From Spirochaetae bacterium HGW-Spirochaetae-2 (GTDB lineage: Bacteria > Spirochaetota > Spirochaetia > Sphaerochaetales > Sphaerochaetaceae), in the NCBI GenBank assembly GCA_002839355.1, contig PGXW01000019.1:35480-99479 (forward strand): 64,000 nt of DNA, in the 5' to 3' direction. Within the stretch, counting starts at the first letter, position 1. Each line of letters starts with the position of its first letter. The position numbers and the translations under genes were made by a program. This document shows positions 17,943-28,123 of this stretch, one piece after another. The notes under the pieces are model-generated. The model saw only the letters and a list, made by a program, of their open reading frames with translations. It was not told the origin of the DNA and searched no databases.

Positions 17943-19580
17943 ATGCGAGAGATATATGTGACAGGTCATAGGAATCCGGACCTCGATTCGGTAAGTGCCG
18001 CTTGGTGCTATGCACGGTTGAAGAATATTGTCGATTCGGACAATTCCTATGTTCCCATCAGAATCGGGCATATGAACGACACCACCAAGGACCAGTTCCA
18101 GAAAGCTGGGGCCGAACCACCCCGACTCATCAGGGATGTGCGTGCCAAGGTTGGCGATGTCGTCATGACCGAATACTGGTCGCTCCACCCCGACGACCCG
18201 GTGTACAGCCTGGTGACCATGATCAGCGATCGCCACTCGTCGGTCGTTCCACTGCTGGACGGAGAGAAGTTTACCGGCCTGCTGAGTCTCGATGAGATCA
18301 CCGCCTTCTTTCTGAGGGAGAACGCAGGTGAACGTCCCCACTACCGTTTTCAGCCGGAGAATTTCAGCAAGGTCATACGGGGAGAATTCATCAAGCGGAA
18401 TAATCGGAAATGGTTCGATGCCTATATCATGACCGGGGCCATGGAGTTCGATGTCTATTGCAAACGCTTGAATGCACTGTTACCAGATTTGCCAGTGTTG
18501 GTGGTAGGAAATAGAAAGCATCATCTAGAATATGCGGTGAGAAGTCAGTTTCCAGCTATCATATTGACCGGTTTGGAACCTGGGGAACCGATAGATGCCG
18601 ATTTTTCCGCCTACACGGGAATCGTCTACAAGTCGTACGAGGATACGGCGGAGACCATACGTCTGTTGCGCATGAGCCTTCCGGTACGCCATCTGCTGGT
18701 TTCCGAACCGCCACGTGTCCAGGTCGATGATTTGTTCGACGATGCGAAACGGATCCTTATGGAAACCGAGTATCGTGGATTGCCGGTGTTCGACGACCAG
18801 CGGTTCGTAGGCTTCGTGACCCGGCGCTGTTTTTTGGAACGGCCCCGGCGCAAGGTCGTCATGGTAGACCACAATGAACTCAACCAGAGTGTCGAGGGCT
18901 TGGCCGAAGCCGATATCGTGGAGATCATCGACCACCACCGATTGGATGCCGAGAAGACCCAAAGGCCGATTTTCATCGCTGCGGAACCGGTGGGCAGTAC
19001 GTGTACCATCGTCTACCACCAGTTCCTCCGCTGGAGTGTCCCTGTCGACCCGCTTACCGCGCGGATGTTGTTGGCAGGCATAGTCAGCGACACGGTGATG
19101 CTGAAAAGCCCCACCACAACCAACCAGGATGTCACAGCGGTGAATGCCCTGTGCAAGATCGCCTCCATTCCGAATGTGAAACTGTTCGGTGAGCAGCTGT
19201 TCAGCGCCGCCTCGGTGTTGACCAAGGCCGACCCCAAGAAGGTGGTCGAGGGAGACTTCAAAGCCTACGCCGAGAATTCGGTCCGCTTCGGTATCGGACA
19301 GGTCGAAGTCACCACGTTGTCCCAAGTCGACGAGGTGAAGGAGAAATACCTGGAGCAACTGGAGATTTCCAAACGGGACCATGGCCTCGACTGGGCCATG
19401 CTGCTGGTTACCGATGTGATAAAGGAGGAGAGCATTCTTCTTTCCACTCCGTATCCACGTCGTGAGAAGGCCTTGATCTATCCCGTGGAATCCCCGGGGA
19501 AGTATCTGCTCAAGGGAGTGCTTTCACGTAAGAAGCAATTGCTGCCGGAGATCCTTAGGGTTCTGGAAGAGGGACGATAG
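17943..19580 (+). CDS. ppaC: Family II inorganic pyrophosphatase with CBS/DRTGG regulatory insert
   Basis: 545 residues. The N-terminal VTGHRNPDLDSVSAAW is the DHH-family metal site. Residues about 70-290 hold a CBS domain (PVYSLVTMISDRHSSVVPLLD), a DRTGG-like domain and a second CBS (LFDDAKRILMETEYRGLPVFDD). The catalytic core resumes with VDHNELNQS and IIDHHRLD, then the C-terminal DHHA2 part. CBS-PPases hydrolyse pyrophosphate with Mn/Co and are inhibited or activated by adenine nucleotides and diadenosine polyphosphates. Three glycine- or proline-rich hinges separate the domains. Confidence 0.9.
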   Translation: MREIYVTGHRNPDLDSVSAAWCYARLKNIVDSDNSYVPIRIGHMNDTTKDQFQKAGAEPPRLIRDVRAKVGDVVMTEYWSLHPDDPVYSLVTMISDRHSSVVPLLDGEKFTGLLSLDEITAFFLRENAGERPHYRFQPENFSKVIRGEFIKRNNRKWFDAYIMTGAMEFDVYCKRLNALLPDLPVLVVGNRKHHLEYAVRSQFPAIILTGLEPGEPIDADFSAYTGIVYKSYEDTAETIRLLRMSLPVRHLLVSEPPRVQVDDLFDDAKRILMETEYRGLPVFDDQRFVGFVTRRCFLERPRRKVVMVDHNELNQSVEGLAEADIVEIIDHHRLDAEKTQRPIFIAAEPVGSTCTIVYHQFLRWSVPVDPLTARMLLAGIVSDTVMLKSPTTTNQDVTAVNALCKIASIPNVKLFGEQLFSAASVLTKADPKKVVEGDFKAYAENSVRFGIGQVEVTTLSQVDEVKEKYLEQLEISKRDHGLDWAMLLVTDVIKEESILLSTPYPRREKALIYPVESPGKYLLKGVLSRKKQLLPEILRVLEEGR

Positions 19581-19599
19581 GTCGTATACGGAAGGGATT

Positions 19600-21618
19600 C
19601 TACAGTGAGCTGATGGAGACGATGGAAGGGATGGCCTTGATGCTCTTGACCACCTTCTTGAAGTCCTCCTCGTTGGCGACTTCCATGGTGAAACTGCCAA
19701 TGAGACGATCCTGCTCACCATCGTCCAACCTGCCTTCGATCAGGTGCCCCCGATACTTCCTGATCGCCCCTTCGATTTCGGCGAACAGGTCCATCGTGAT
19801 CCTGCTTACGACACGGAAGCGGCGGGTGAGCCTGGGAGTTGCCGTCTCCCATTCGACCTCGATACTGCGTTCCTCGATCTCGGTCATATTTTTCAGGTTG
19901 TGGCAGTTCTTGCGGTGTACAATGATTCCCCGTCCTCGTGAGACATAGCCGATGATATCGTCGCCGCGACGCGGATTGCAGCATTGTGCGAGCGAGATCA
20001 TCATGTTCTTCTCTTCGCCGACCCTGAATGTCAAGCGGCTTTGGTCGAGGACCGAACGGACAATCTCACCTTCGGCTACCGGGACAACCGGTTCCGCCGC
20101 CTCCTGACTTGCCGGCTCCATCTTCTTCTTTGCGATGATGTTCTTGTCGATGATCAAGCTATCGTCGTTCTTGTTGAGCCAGGAACGTATCTTCTTTCGG
20201 GCATTGGTGGTCTGTGCCAGACGGAGCCAGTTGATGGTCGGATGCGCATTCGGACTGGTGAGGATTTCGATTACCTGGGTGTTCTTCAACGGTTGGCTCA
20301 ACGGAATAATCGACCCGTCCGCTTTCGCACCGGTTGTCCGGTTCCCCACTTCGGTATGGATATGGTAGGCGAAATCGAGGGCGGTGGCGTTGGCCGGCAA
20401 TTCGACGATATGGCCTTGGGGTGTGAACACATAGATGGTGTCCTTCAACAACTCCCCCTTGATATCCTCGAGGAAGCTCTCCGATTGCTCTATCTCGTTG
20501 CTCCAGCTTTTCAACTTGTGAAGGATACGGGTGAACTGCGCGCTGTCCTGCTGCATCCACGTACCCTCGCCTATGCCGGTTTCCGACTTGTAGACCCAAT
20601 GGGCTGCCACACCGTATTCGGCGGTCGCATGCATTTCCCTGGTGCGGATCTGCACTTCGAGCAACCGTCCGTCCAGTGCCATGACAGTGGTGTGCAGGCT
20701 CTGGTAGTTGTTGGCCTTGGGCATGGCGATATAATCCTTGAACCGACCTTCGATCGGTGGCCACAACTTGTGTACGAGTCCCAGGAGGGTATAGCACTCG
20801 TTGACCGTGTCGCAAATGATCCGTACACCCAGGATATCCCCGATCTCCTCCAATTCCTTCTTGCGCTTCTTCATCTTCATGTAGACGCCGTAGGTATGTT
20901 TGGTTCGGGAGTTGACTTCGACATTCGCCATTCCCTGCTCCCCACATGCCCGGTAGAGGATCTTTTCGATCCTTCCCAGATATGCGGTCCGTTCGCTTTT
21001 CTTGGAGAGCAGGTACTCTTCGATGTATTGGAACGTCTCGGGTTTGAGGATCTTCAACGACTGGTCCTCGAGTTCTCCCTTCAGCCAGGACATGCCGAGA
21101 CGGTCGGCGAGGGGAGCGAAGATATCGAGGCACTCGTTCGCGATTTCCCTGGCCCGCATGGGCGACAGGTGTTTGAGCGTACGCATATTGTGGAGCTTGT
21201 CGGCAAGTTTGATGATGATTACACGGACATCCTCACTCATGGCAAAGAACATCTTGCGGATTGTCTCCGCTTCCTGTTGGCTCTTGTTCTTGGCCTTCAG
21301 TGCGCTGATCTTGGTTTCACCTTCGACAAGATCGGCGACTGTCTTTCCGAACTTCTCGACCAACGTCTCGTAGGTCGTCGAGGTATCTTCCAAGGTGTCG
21401 TGGAGGATTCCTGCGATCACCGTATCGACATCCATGCGGATCGAGATCAATATCTCGGCCACGGCATACGGATGGATGATATAGGGTTCACCGCTCTGGC
21501 GCTTTTGGCTGCCGTGTGCCTCGCACGCGAATTCGGCGGCTTCGCGGATGCGCTCCTGTTCGGCCTTGGTATAGCGGAAGGCTTTCTGCACAAACCTGTT
21601 GGTCAGTTCCTCATACAT
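19600..21618 (-). CDS. rel: Bifunctional (p)ppGpp synthetase/hydrolase Rel
   Basis: About 672 residues in the standard order. First is an HD hydrolase with HDTLED and KLADKLHNMRTL. Then comes the synthetase with EGRFKDYIAMPKANNYQSLHTT (the RxKD form found in bifunctional enzymes), TGS (YVFTPQGHIVELPANATALD), and a C-terminal ACT domain after a Cys/His-containing conserved region (CCNPRRGDDIIGYVSRGRGI). Makes and degrades the stringent-response alarmone. ATG 21618 overlaps the prmC stop by 8 bases, and extra codons upstream to 21654 read through prmC and are not convincing. Confidence 0.95.
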   Translation of the reverse strand: MYEELTNRFVQKAFRYTKAEQERIREAAEFACEAHGSQKRQSGEPYIIHPYAVAEILISIRMDVDTVIAGILHDTLEDTSTTYETLVEKFGKTVADLVEGETKISALKAKNKSQQEAETIRKMFFAMSEDVRVIIIKLADKLHNMRTLKHLSPMRAREIANECLDIFAPLADRLGMSWLKGELEDQSLKILKPETFQYIEEYLLSKKSERTAYLGRIEKILYRACGEQGMANVEVNSRTKHTYGVYMKMKKRKKELEEIGDILGVRIICDTVNECYTLLGLVHKLWPPIEGRFKDYIAMPKANNYQSLHTTVMALDGRLLEVQIRTREMHATAEYGVAAHWVYKSETGIGEGTWMQQDSAQFTRILHKLKSWSNEIEQSESFLEDIKGELLKDTIYVFTPQGHIVELPANATALDFAYHIHTEVGNRTTGAKADGSIIPLSQPLKNTQVIEILTSPNAHPTINWLRLAQTTNARKKIRSWLNKNDDSLIIDKNIIAKKKMEPASQEAAEPVVPVAEGEIVRSVLDQSRLTFRVGEEKNMMISLAQCCNPRRGDDIIGYVSRGRGIIVHRKNCHNLKNMTEIEERSIEVEWETATPRLTRRFRVVSRITMDLFAEIEGAIRKYRGHLIEGRLDDGEQDRLIGSFTMEVANEEDFKKVVKSIKAIPSIVSISSL

Positions 21619-22462
21619 GGAAGGCCCCCCAGACGATCCGCCGCACCTGGGCAAGATCGTTGCGACTTTCGATATCCACGAAACCCCGTTGCTCCAGCAG
21701 TCGGGCCACCTGGCCGTTCTGCCGATAATCGCATTCGATGATCAGGATGCCCCGGTCCTCCAAATGGTCGGGAGCCTGCTGCACAATCTTGCGGATAATG
21801 TGCAGGCCGTCTTCGTCTCCCCCGAGCAAGGCGAGAGGCGGTTCCGCCTTCACCTGCGCCTCGGTATCCTCGTACCATGCTTGTGTCAGGTAGGGAGGAT
21901 TGGTCATTATCATATGGAAGCGCCGGTCTTGCAAGGAGGAAAACACATCGGAGTGGACAATCTCCACATCCCTGCCCAACAAGGTGCGGCTATTCGTTCT
22001 TGCGATCTCGATGGCATCCAATGATATGTCAGACAGGCAGACTTCGACCCCAGGGTATTCGGCGGCTATCGAAATTCCAATGCATCCGCTTCCTGTGCAG
22101 AGATCGAGCACCTTCGGATGTTCGTATCGATCGAGGAAGGCAAGCGATTGCTCCACCATGACCTCGGTATCGGGCCTGGGAACAAGTACGGCGGGACTCA
22201 CGGTGAAAGTGCGACCATAGAAATCGCGCCTGCCGGTCAAATATGCGATGGGCTCGGCGGCACACCTGCGCTTCACCAGCGAGGTATACGTATCGACAGT
22301 CTGCTGGTCCAAGGGGATGTGGGACTTCGCATAGAGTTGCTCGCGGGTGAAGCCGGTCGATGAGCACAACAACAGGGAGGCATCGAGCAACGGAGTCTGA
22401 GAAACGCGCTGTGCATGGATTGCCCTGGTTCCGCTATCGAGTGCTTCACCGATCGTTATCAT
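21611..22462 (-). CDS. prmC: Release factor glutamine methyltransferase PrmC
   Basis: 283 residues. An N-terminal helical domain is followed by a class I methyltransferase: [16 protein letters not shown] (SAM loop) and MIMTNPPYL (the NPPY catalytic motif for Gln N5-methylation). It methylates the GGQ glutamine of release factors. Its start overlaps the stop of the RF1 gene by 4 bases, so enzyme and substrate are co-expressed, a common arrangement. Confidence 0.95.
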   Translation of the reverse strand: MITIGEALDSGTRAIHAQRVSQTPLLDASLLLCSSTGFTREQLYAKSHIPLDQQTVDTYTSLVKRRCAAEPIAYLTGRRDFYGRTFTVSPAVLVPRPDTEVMVEQSLAFLDRYEHPKVLDLCTGSGCIGISIAAEYPGVEVCLSDISLDAIEIARTNSRTLLGRDVEIVHSDVFSSLQDRRFHMIMTNPPYLTQAWYEDTEAQVKAEPPLALLGGDEDGLHIIRKIVQQAPDHLEDRGILIIECDYRQNGQVARLLEQRGFVDIESRNDLAQVRRIVWGAFHV

Positions 22463-23526
22463 TGCAGCTCCTTGAGAGCCTCTTCCCCCGCGGCCATCTT
22501 CAAGGCATCGACAACCTCTTCGAGTTGTCCTGCCATGACCAGCTCCAGTTTATACAAGGTGAGGTTGATCCGGTGGTCGGTCAAGCGGTTCTGTGGATAA
22601 TTGTAGGTGCGGATCCGTTCCGAACGGTCTCCGGAACCGACCTGGCTCTTGCGGTTGTCGGCCCGTTCGCGAGCCTTCTTTTCCTCTTCCAGATCGTACA
22701 GGCGGGATCGGAGGACACGCAAGGCCTTCGCCTTGTTCTTGATCTGTGACTTCTCGTCCTGGCAGATAACGACCAGGCCGGTGGGCAGGTGCGTCATACG
22801 AACAGCACTATCGGTGGTATTGACCGACTGGCCTCCCGGACCGCCGGAACGCATGACATCGACCTTCAGGTCTTCCTGCTTGATCTCGATATCGGTTTCC
22901 TCGGCTTCCGGAAGCACCGCAACGGTGACCGCCGATGTATGGATACGTCCACCCGACTCGGTCTCGGGAACTCGTTGGACCCTATGGACCCCGCTTTCCC
23001 ACCGCAGGTTGCCGTACACGTCTTTACCTGAAATGGAGAATACGATCTCCTTGAATCCACCGATCCCAGTTTCGTTCATACTCATGATTTCAATCTTCCA
23101 CCGTTTGCTTTCAGCAAAATGGGAATACATGCGGAAGAGGTTGGCGGCAAACAACGCAGCTTCCTCGCCACCGGTGCCGGCACGGATTTCCATGATGATG
23201 TTCTTGCCTTCCATGGGATCCGGTGGCACCAAAAGCATCTTGCTCTGTCGTTCAATGGTATCGCGTTGCTCCTTGAGGGCATCGATTTCTTCTTTTGCCA
23301 TGGAGATCAACTCTTCGTCTTCCTCTTCGGCAATCATCTCCTCAGCATCCGATATCTGGGTCTCGAGTTCGCGCAACACATGCAATGCTTCAATGATAGG
23401 CTCGATATGGGAACGTTCCTGCATGAGCGTGCGGTAATTCGAAATATCTTTCATGATGTCGGGATCGGCCAGCCGCTTCTCCAAGTCTGCGTATTGTTTC
23501 TCGAACCTCTGCAGGATCTCTATCAT
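22459..23526 (-). CDS. prfA: Peptide chain release factor 1
   Basis: 355 residues, full length. [19 protein letters not shown] contains the GGQ peptidyl-tRNA hydrolysis motif. [18 protein letters not shown] carries the PxT tripeptide (here PET) that reads UAA/UAG and marks RF1 rather than RF2. ATG 23526 is preceded by AGGAGC. First gene of the prfA-prmC-rel unit. Confidence 0.96.
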   Translation of the reverse strand: MIEILQRFEKQYADLEKRLADPDIMKDISNYRTLMQERSHIEPIIEALHVLRELETQISDAEEMIAEEEDEELISMAKEEIDALKEQRDTIERQSKMLLVPPDPMEGKNIIMEIRAGTGGEEAALFAANLFRMYSHFAESKRWKIEIMSMNETGIGGFKEIVFSISGKDVYGNLRWESGVHRVQRVPETESGGRIHTSAVTVAVLPEAEETDIEIKQEDLKVDVMRSGGPGGQSVNTTDSAVRMTHLPTGLVVICQDEKSQIKNKAKALRVLRSRLYDLEEEKKARERADNRKSQVGSGDRSERIRTYNYPQNRLTDHRINLTLYKLELVMAGQLEEVVDALKMAAGEEALKELQ

Positions 23527-23610
23527 CTTATGCTCCTATATGGTTGCGTCCAATCCACATGCGTGGAAAGGAAACTGTTCCGTGGGCACTAAGTATAGCG
23601 ATTTCCCGTG

Positions 23611-25011
23611 TCAGATGTCCAGCGTAGCCAATTTACGTTTGTTTTGCGCGATTTTCTCCGGATCCAGGGTATTCATCTTGTAGAAGACCAATGCACCGGC
23701 TAGGAAGAATACTGCGGGGACCGCGGCCATATGCAGGCTTATTCCCATTTTCGCCGCCGTCGAGGTTGGATCGGCATTGAAGTTGGTCAACCGGTGTATC
23801 AGCCAGAACACTATGGCTTGGCTGGCATACGAGAAGCGCATGAAGAAAGCACGTATTCCCATGAGCACGCCGTCGTCACGCCGTTTGTCGGTCACCACGA
23901 TGGAATCGACGATATCGGCCATAGCTGGTCCCATGAAGGTCCAGAAACCACCGAATCCGAGTCCCCAAAGGGCCATGAAGATGGTGAATCCGGTTTTTGT
24001 CTGTATGAATGTCATGGGAAAGGAGAATGCCGCCATGACTACCGAGGTGATCAGCAACATCCGCTGGTTGTTCATCAGTCGCTTGGATACGAACGTCCAA
24101 CCAGGAATCGACAGCAATGTTCCCACGAGCATGCCCGCGAAGATGGTCGTGGTCCCGCTACTCGATACATTGAGGATATAGTCGCCCACATAGTGGACCG
24201 AACTGGTCATGCACATCGCCCCCGATTGGTAGAGGAACAGCAACAAAATGAAGGCAACCAGGTCACGATGTTTCAATGCCCGCTTCATGGAGGGGAAGAA
24301 ATTGTGTTCGGTTTTCGGTTCCACGCGGAGTTGCTCCTGATGTTTGGAGAATCGACCGATCATTTCCCGTGTTTCGTGGATACCGGGAATGATAAGGAGT
24401 ATCCCGGCGATGGTGAATGCTGCGACAGCCCATCCGCTGGTCAGGTAACTGCCCACATCGCCATATTCGAAGAACATGGGAGGGACGACGAATCCGGCCG
24501 CCACACCAAGGACTCCCACGGCGGTGCTGATCGCTGCGGCTTTCGTCCTGATTTCCTGCGATCGGAACTTGTCCGGATATACCGACTGGTAGTTGACCTC
24601 CCAGAGGGAGTAGCACCCGTCGAACAGGCAGATGGTGAACACCATCCACAGGAAGACCGGAAGGGGTCTGCTTGCGGCGGTTTCCCGCCATGCGGCTGGA
24701 ACCGAAAAAATCAGGATGAAGAAGAACGCGCTGAGGAACAAGCCGATGACTATCCAAGGGAAGCGGCGACCAAGCTTCTTTGAAAATGGTGCATTCCGGT
24801 TCGTCACATACCCGATCACCGGATCGTTGATGGCATTCCAGAGGGAATAGAGAATTGTGGCCAAAGCTGCGAAACCGGCGGACAGGCCGATCTCCGTCTC
24901 ATAGAACTTGAAGACGACCGCACCGAATGCACCGGTGAGGAACTCGGCCAGGAATTTTCCGACGCCGTATGAAGCCATGATACCGACACCCGCTGTCCCC
25001 TTGTTTCCCAT
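23611..25011 (-). CDS. GPH-type MFS sugar/cation symporter
   Basis: About 466 residues, 12 membrane segments. NAINDPVIGYVTNRN is the glycoside-pentoside-hexuronide family motif near TM2-loop2-3, as in MelB/YihP, and LGRRFPWIVIG continues the typical loop. The substrate cannot be assigned. ATG 25011 has AGGAG at proper spacing; a TTG two codons upstream is less likely. Divergence and neighbours (XRE-cupin regulator) suggest but do not prove a link to amino-acid use. Confidence 0.85.
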   Translation of the reverse strand: MGNKGTAGVGIMASYGVGKFLAEFLTGAFGAVVFKFYETEIGLSAGFAALATILYSLWNAINDPVIGYVTNRNAPFSKKLGRRFPWIVIGLFLSAFFFILIFSVPAAWRETAASRPLPVFLWMVFTICLFDGCYSLWEVNYQSVYPDKFRSQEIRTKAAAISTAVGVLGVAAGFVVPPMFFEYGDVGSYLTSGWAVAAFTIAGILLIIPGIHETREMIGRFSKHQEQLRVEPKTEHNFFPSMKRALKHRDLVAFILLLFLYQSGAMCMTSSVHYVGDYILNVSSSGTTTIFAGMLVGTLLSIPGWTFVSKRLMNNQRMLLITSVVMAAFSFPMTFIQTKTGFTIFMALWGLGFGGFWTFMGPAMADIVDSIVVTDKRRDDGVLMGIRAFFMRFSYASQAIVFWLIHRLTNFNADPTSTAAKMGISLHMAAVPAVFFLAGALVFYKMNTLDPEKIAQNKRKLATLDI

Positions 25012-25107
25012 ATGCAATCTCCTGATGAATTATGAAACCATGGAATTGCCTGCGGGACAAGAGCAAAACGGGAACAGGGGAATCAAATTATCTGCTATCC
25101 GGCCGAG

Positions 25108-25677
25108 TCACCCCTGGTTCGGCGCGTATCGGACCACCATGGAGACCACTGCCTGGGATGCACCTTCGTTGGCGATCGTGTGGGCAATGTCGGCATGGTA
25201 GGCCAGGAAATCGCCTTTGTGCAACTCGGTGCCGTTTTCTCCAGCGGTCACTCTCACCGAGCCCTTGATCACGGTGAGGAACTCTTCGGTACCCGGGAAA
25301 TGCGGCTCGCTCTCCAATGTCGTCTTGGGATCGAAGGTCAGCATGTATATCTCGAGGTCTCCGGCCATTTCCAATGGAGAGAAGACCTTTATGGTGACCC
25401 CGTGTTCGTCGGTATCGAGTATCTTGATGGCTTCGTTGCGATTGACCGCGAACTTCCGTTTGGGAATGGCATTCGAATCGAGCAGGTCGTGGAGATCGAC
25501 GCTCAGTCCCCTGGCGATTTTCCACACCGTGGCCAAGGTGGGGTTCACCTTATCCGTTTCGATCTGGCTGAGCATGGCCTTCGAGACACCCGAACGCTCG
25601 GACAGCACATTCAACGTCAGGTTCCTTGCAGTTCTCAGCTTTTGGATATTCTTTCCGATCATGGGAGGTTTCTCCAT
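25108..25677 (-). CDS. XRE-family regulator with cupin sensor domain
   Basis: About 189 residues. Helix-turn-helix: IGKNIQKLRTARNLTLNVLSERSGVSK followed by AMLSQIETDKVNPTLATVWKIARGL. A C-terminal cupin barrel (HFPGTEEFLTVIKGSVRV...GDFLAYHADIAHTIAN) likely senses a small ligand. ATG 25677 has GGAG six bases upstream; in-frame ATGs at 25689 and 25701 are alternatives, but 25701 falls on the -35 box of the divergent operon. Probably controls the threonine-degradation operon next door and itself. Confidence 0.88.
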   Translation of the reverse strand: MEKPPMIGKNIQKLRTARNLTLNVLSERSGVSKAMLSQIETDKVNPTLATVWKIARGLSVDLHDLLDSNAIPKRKFAVNRNEAIKILDTDEHGVTIKVFSPLEMAGDLEIYMLTFDPKTTLESEPHFPGTEEFLTVIKGSVRVTAGENGTELHKGDFLAYHADIAHTIANEGASQAVVSMVVRYAPNQG

Positions 25678-25694
25678 GGCGCGCTCCATTTGGT

Positions 25695-25723
25695 TTGACA
25701 TCTCAAAACCTGTTTATTATACT
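25695..25723 (+). promoter_or_regulatory. Promoter of the tdh-kbl operon
   Basis: TTGACA (25695-25700), 17-bp spacer, TATACT (25718-25723). Lies back-to-back with the minus-strand promoter of the XRE-cupin gene, giving a short shared control region of the kind used by autoregulating divergent regulators. Confidence 0.65.
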
Positions 25724-25733
25724 GAACAAGCCC

Positions 25734-25762
25734 ATTGTAGGATGTCCCAATCCGGTTGTCAA
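25734..25762 (-). promoter_or_regulatory. Promoter of the XRE-cupin regulator gene
   Basis: On the minus strand TTGACA (25762-25757), exactly 17 bp, then TACAAT (25739-25734). Transcription would start near 25727, about 50 bases before ATG 25677. Confidence 0.6.
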
Positions 25763-25788
25763 GGAATGCCCCAAGGAGGAACGGTGCC

Positions 25789-26760
25789 ATGAAGAATATC
25801 CTGATCATAGGGTCCCTTGGACAGCTGGGTTCCGAGATAGCCACCCGATTGCGCCAACTGTACGGGGATTCCCATGTGGTACTCACCGATATCCGCAACG
25901 ATGTGAATACCGATTTGATTCAAGGTGGTCCGTTCCATGTCGTCGATTGCCGAGATGGAGTGAGGCTTTCTGAACTGGTATCCAGATACAAGACAGATAC
26001 GATCTACCATTTGGCGGCAATACTGTCGGCCACGGCCGAGAAGAATCCGTTGAAGGCGTGGGATGTGAACATGAACGGTCTCATGACAGCCCTCGAAATC
26101 GCCAGGGAACACCATTGCGCCTTGTTCACCCCCTCGTCGATCGGGGCCTTCGGTCCTACCACCCCGAAGAAATTCACCCCGCAGGATACCGTGCAACGGC
26201 CGACGTCCATATACGGTGTCACCAAGGTCGCAGGGGAACTGTTGTGCGACTATTACCACCACAAGTACGATGTCGATACCAGGGGAGTGCGGTACCCTGG
26301 TATCATCAGCAACATGACCCCTCCGGGGGGAGGCACGACCGACTATGCGGTCGAGATCTATTATGCGGCACTCGAATCGCACCATTACGAATGTTTTCTC
26401 CAGGGCGACACGTATCTCGACATGATGTATATGCCCGATGCCGTCAATGCTGCCATCCAGATCATGGAAGCCGACCCTCGGATGCTTCGCCATCGCAATG
26501 CATTCAATGTCGCCGCCATGAGTTTCTCACCCGAGGAACAGGCTGCCTATATCAGGACCCATATTCCCGATTTCACCATCAGCTATAGGATCGATCCCGT
26601 CAAACAGGCAATCGCCGATTCCTGGCCCGATTCGCTCGAAGATTATGCCGCGCGGGTGGAATGGGGCTGGAAACCATCGTATGATTTGGCAAGCATGACT
26701 GCCGATATGCTCGAGACCATCGGAAAACGGATGCAAAAGCAGGGAGGTTCCACTCGATGA
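25789..26760 (+). CDS. L-threonine 3-dehydrogenase, SDR type
   Basis: About 323 residues of the extended short-chain dehydrogenase family: [18 protein letters not shown] (NAD-binding GxxGxxG), [20 protein letters not shown] and YGVTKVAGE (catalytic YxxxK). VRYPGII and [11 protein letters not shown] match bacterial SDR threonine dehydrogenases. It oxidises threonine to 2-amino-3-ketobutyrate, the substrate of the next gene's product. ATG 25789 follows AAGGAGGA. Overlap with kbl as ATGA supports joint function; a general UDP-sugar epimerase is less likely. Confidence 0.85.
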   Translation: MKNILIIGSLGQLGSEIATRLRQLYGDSHVVLTDIRNDVNTDLIQGGPFHVVDCRDGVRLSELVSRYKTDTIYHLAAILSATAEKNPLKAWDVNMNGLMTALEIAREHHCALFTPSSIGAFGPTTPKKFTPQDTVQRPTSIYGVTKVAGELLCDYYHHKYDVDTRGVRYPGIISNMTPPGGGTTDYAVEIYYAALESHHYECFLQGDTYLDMMYMPDAVNAAIQIMEADPRMLRHRNAFNVAAMSFSPEEQAAYIRTHIPDFTISYRIDPVKQAIADSWPDSLEDYAARVEWGWKPSYDLASMTADMLETIGKRMQKQGGSTR

Positions 26761-27941
26761 TGCACGAATCGATGCGTGAGGAATTCAAGGGCTTCTTGCA
26801 GGCCCTGCGTGACGACGGATTGTACAAGCATGAACGGATTCTCGAGAGCCCACAGGATGCTGTCATAAAGGTTGCAGGTAAGGAAGTACGCAACTTCTGT
26901 GCGAACAACTACCTGGGATTGTCCGACAATAGCGAGATCATGCGTGCGGCGACCGAGGCGATGCAGATGTGGGGGTACGGGCTCTCTTCCGTCCGCTTCA
27001 TCTGTGGAACCCAAGAGTTGCACAAGCGGTTGGAAAAGCGATTGGCCGAATTTCTCCACATGGACGACACCATCCTCTTCTCCAGTTGCTTCGATGCGAA
27101 CGGCGCGGTGTTCGAACCGTTGTTGGACGAGCAGGATGCGATTCTCAGCGATGCGCTCAACCATGCCTCCATTATCGACGGTGTACGCCTGTGCAAGGCC
27201 AAGCGGTACCGCTATACCCATAGCGACATGCAAGAGTTGGAAGAGCAATTGGCGGATGCCCAGAGTTGCCGACGTCGGTTGGTCTGTACGGATGGAGTGT
27301 TCTCCATGGACGGCGACATAGCCAAACTGCGGCAAATCTGCGATCTGGCCGAACGCTACAACGCCTTGGTCATGGTCGACGATTCCCATGCCACCGGCTA
27401 TATCGGGAATACCGGACGGGGAACTGCACAGCTGTGTGGTGTCGAAGGTCGGGTGGATATCATTTCCACCACCTTCGGCAAGGCCTTGGGTGGAGCCAGT
27501 GGCGGATGCATCTGTGCCCGCTCCGAGATTGTGGATATCCTGCGCCAACGTGCACGTCCGTACCTGTTCAGCAATACCCTCGCCCCGGCGATTGCCGGAG
27601 GGACCTTGAAGGTGCTGGAGCTCTTGTCGGCGGGAAATCCCTACCGGGAAAAGACCATGGAGAATGCAAAGCGGTTCCGCACAGGCATGTCCCAAGCGGG
27701 ATTCGATTTGGTTCCGGGAGATACTGCGATTGTCCCGGTGATGCTCTACGATGAGCACAAGGCCGTCGCCATGGCCGATGCATTGCTGGATGAGGGCATC
27801 TATGTGATAGGGTTCTCGTTCCCTGTGGTACCGAAGGGAAAAGCACGTATCCGGGTCCAGCTCTCTGCAGCCCATAGACCCGAGGATGTCGATGCCGCCA
27901 TAGAGGCATTCGTCAAGGTCCGCCGAAAGCTGAACCTATAG
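26757..27941 (+). CDS. kbl: Glycine C-acetyltransferase (2-amino-3-ketobutyrate CoA ligase)
   Basis: 394 residues, alpha-oxoamine synthase family. [24 protein letters not shown], and the PLP-lysine motif [13 protein letters not shown] are present, with Kbl length. It splits 2-amino-3-ketobutyrate with CoA into glycine and acetyl-CoA. Together with the upstream SDR dehydrogenase it forms the complete threonine-to-glycine route. It ends 20 bases before a palindromic element. Confidence 0.93.
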   Translation: MMHESMREEFKGFLQALRDDGLYKHERILESPQDAVIKVAGKEVRNFCANNYLGLSDNSEIMRAATEAMQMWGYGLSSVRFICGTQELHKRLEKRLAEFLHMDDTILFSSCFDANGAVFEPLLDEQDAILSDALNHASIIDGVRLCKAKRYRYTHSDMQELEEQLADAQSCRRRLVCTDGVFSMDGDIAKLRQICDLAERYNALVMVDDSHATGYIGNTGRGTAQLCGVEGRVDIISTTFGKALGGASGGCICARSEIVDILRQRARPYLFSNTLAPAIAGGTLKVLELLSAGNPYREKTMENAKRFRTGMSQAGFDLVPGDTAIVPVMLYDEHKAVAMADALLDEGIYVIGFSFPVVPKGKARIRVQLSAAHRPEDVDAAIEAFVKVRRKLNL

Positions 27942-27961
27942 CTGGAAATCGGGTGGTTTCA

Positions 27962-28123
27962 TAGTGATCTGTAACAGCATAAACTTGTGACTGAGCTTGG
28001 AGCGGATCGGACAGAAGGCAAGGACAAGGAAGCGAAGATATCGAGATATCTGAGCTGACACGAACGAAGCCCTCTGTTCGATAGGCCCAAGATAAGTAAA
28101 GATTAGGATGTTACAGATCACTA
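27962..28123. repeat. 162-bp element with 15-bp perfect terminal inverted repeats
   Basis: TAGTGATCTGTAACA at 27962-27976 is repeated in exact inverted form at 28109-28123. The interior holds a further palindrome (AGATATC/GATATCT around 28036-28052) and no coding frame. The right arm covers the sbcB stop codon. It may be a miniature mobile element or an RNA that folds between the convergent kbl and sbcB genes. No target duplication was seen. Confidence 0.6.

Noticed and set aside
19984..21741. 585-codon plus-strand frame opposite rel
   Set aside because: Lies antisense to the clearly motif-bearing rel and prmC genes, has no recognisable motif and is a composition shadow.
23731..24783. 350-codon plus-strand frame opposite the GPH transporter
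   Set aside because: Hydrophilic, His/Gly-rich antisense of a membrane protein; shadow.
26643..27875. 410-codon minus-strand frame opposite kbl
   Set aside because: Antisense shadow of kbl, which carries intact PLP and substrate motifs.
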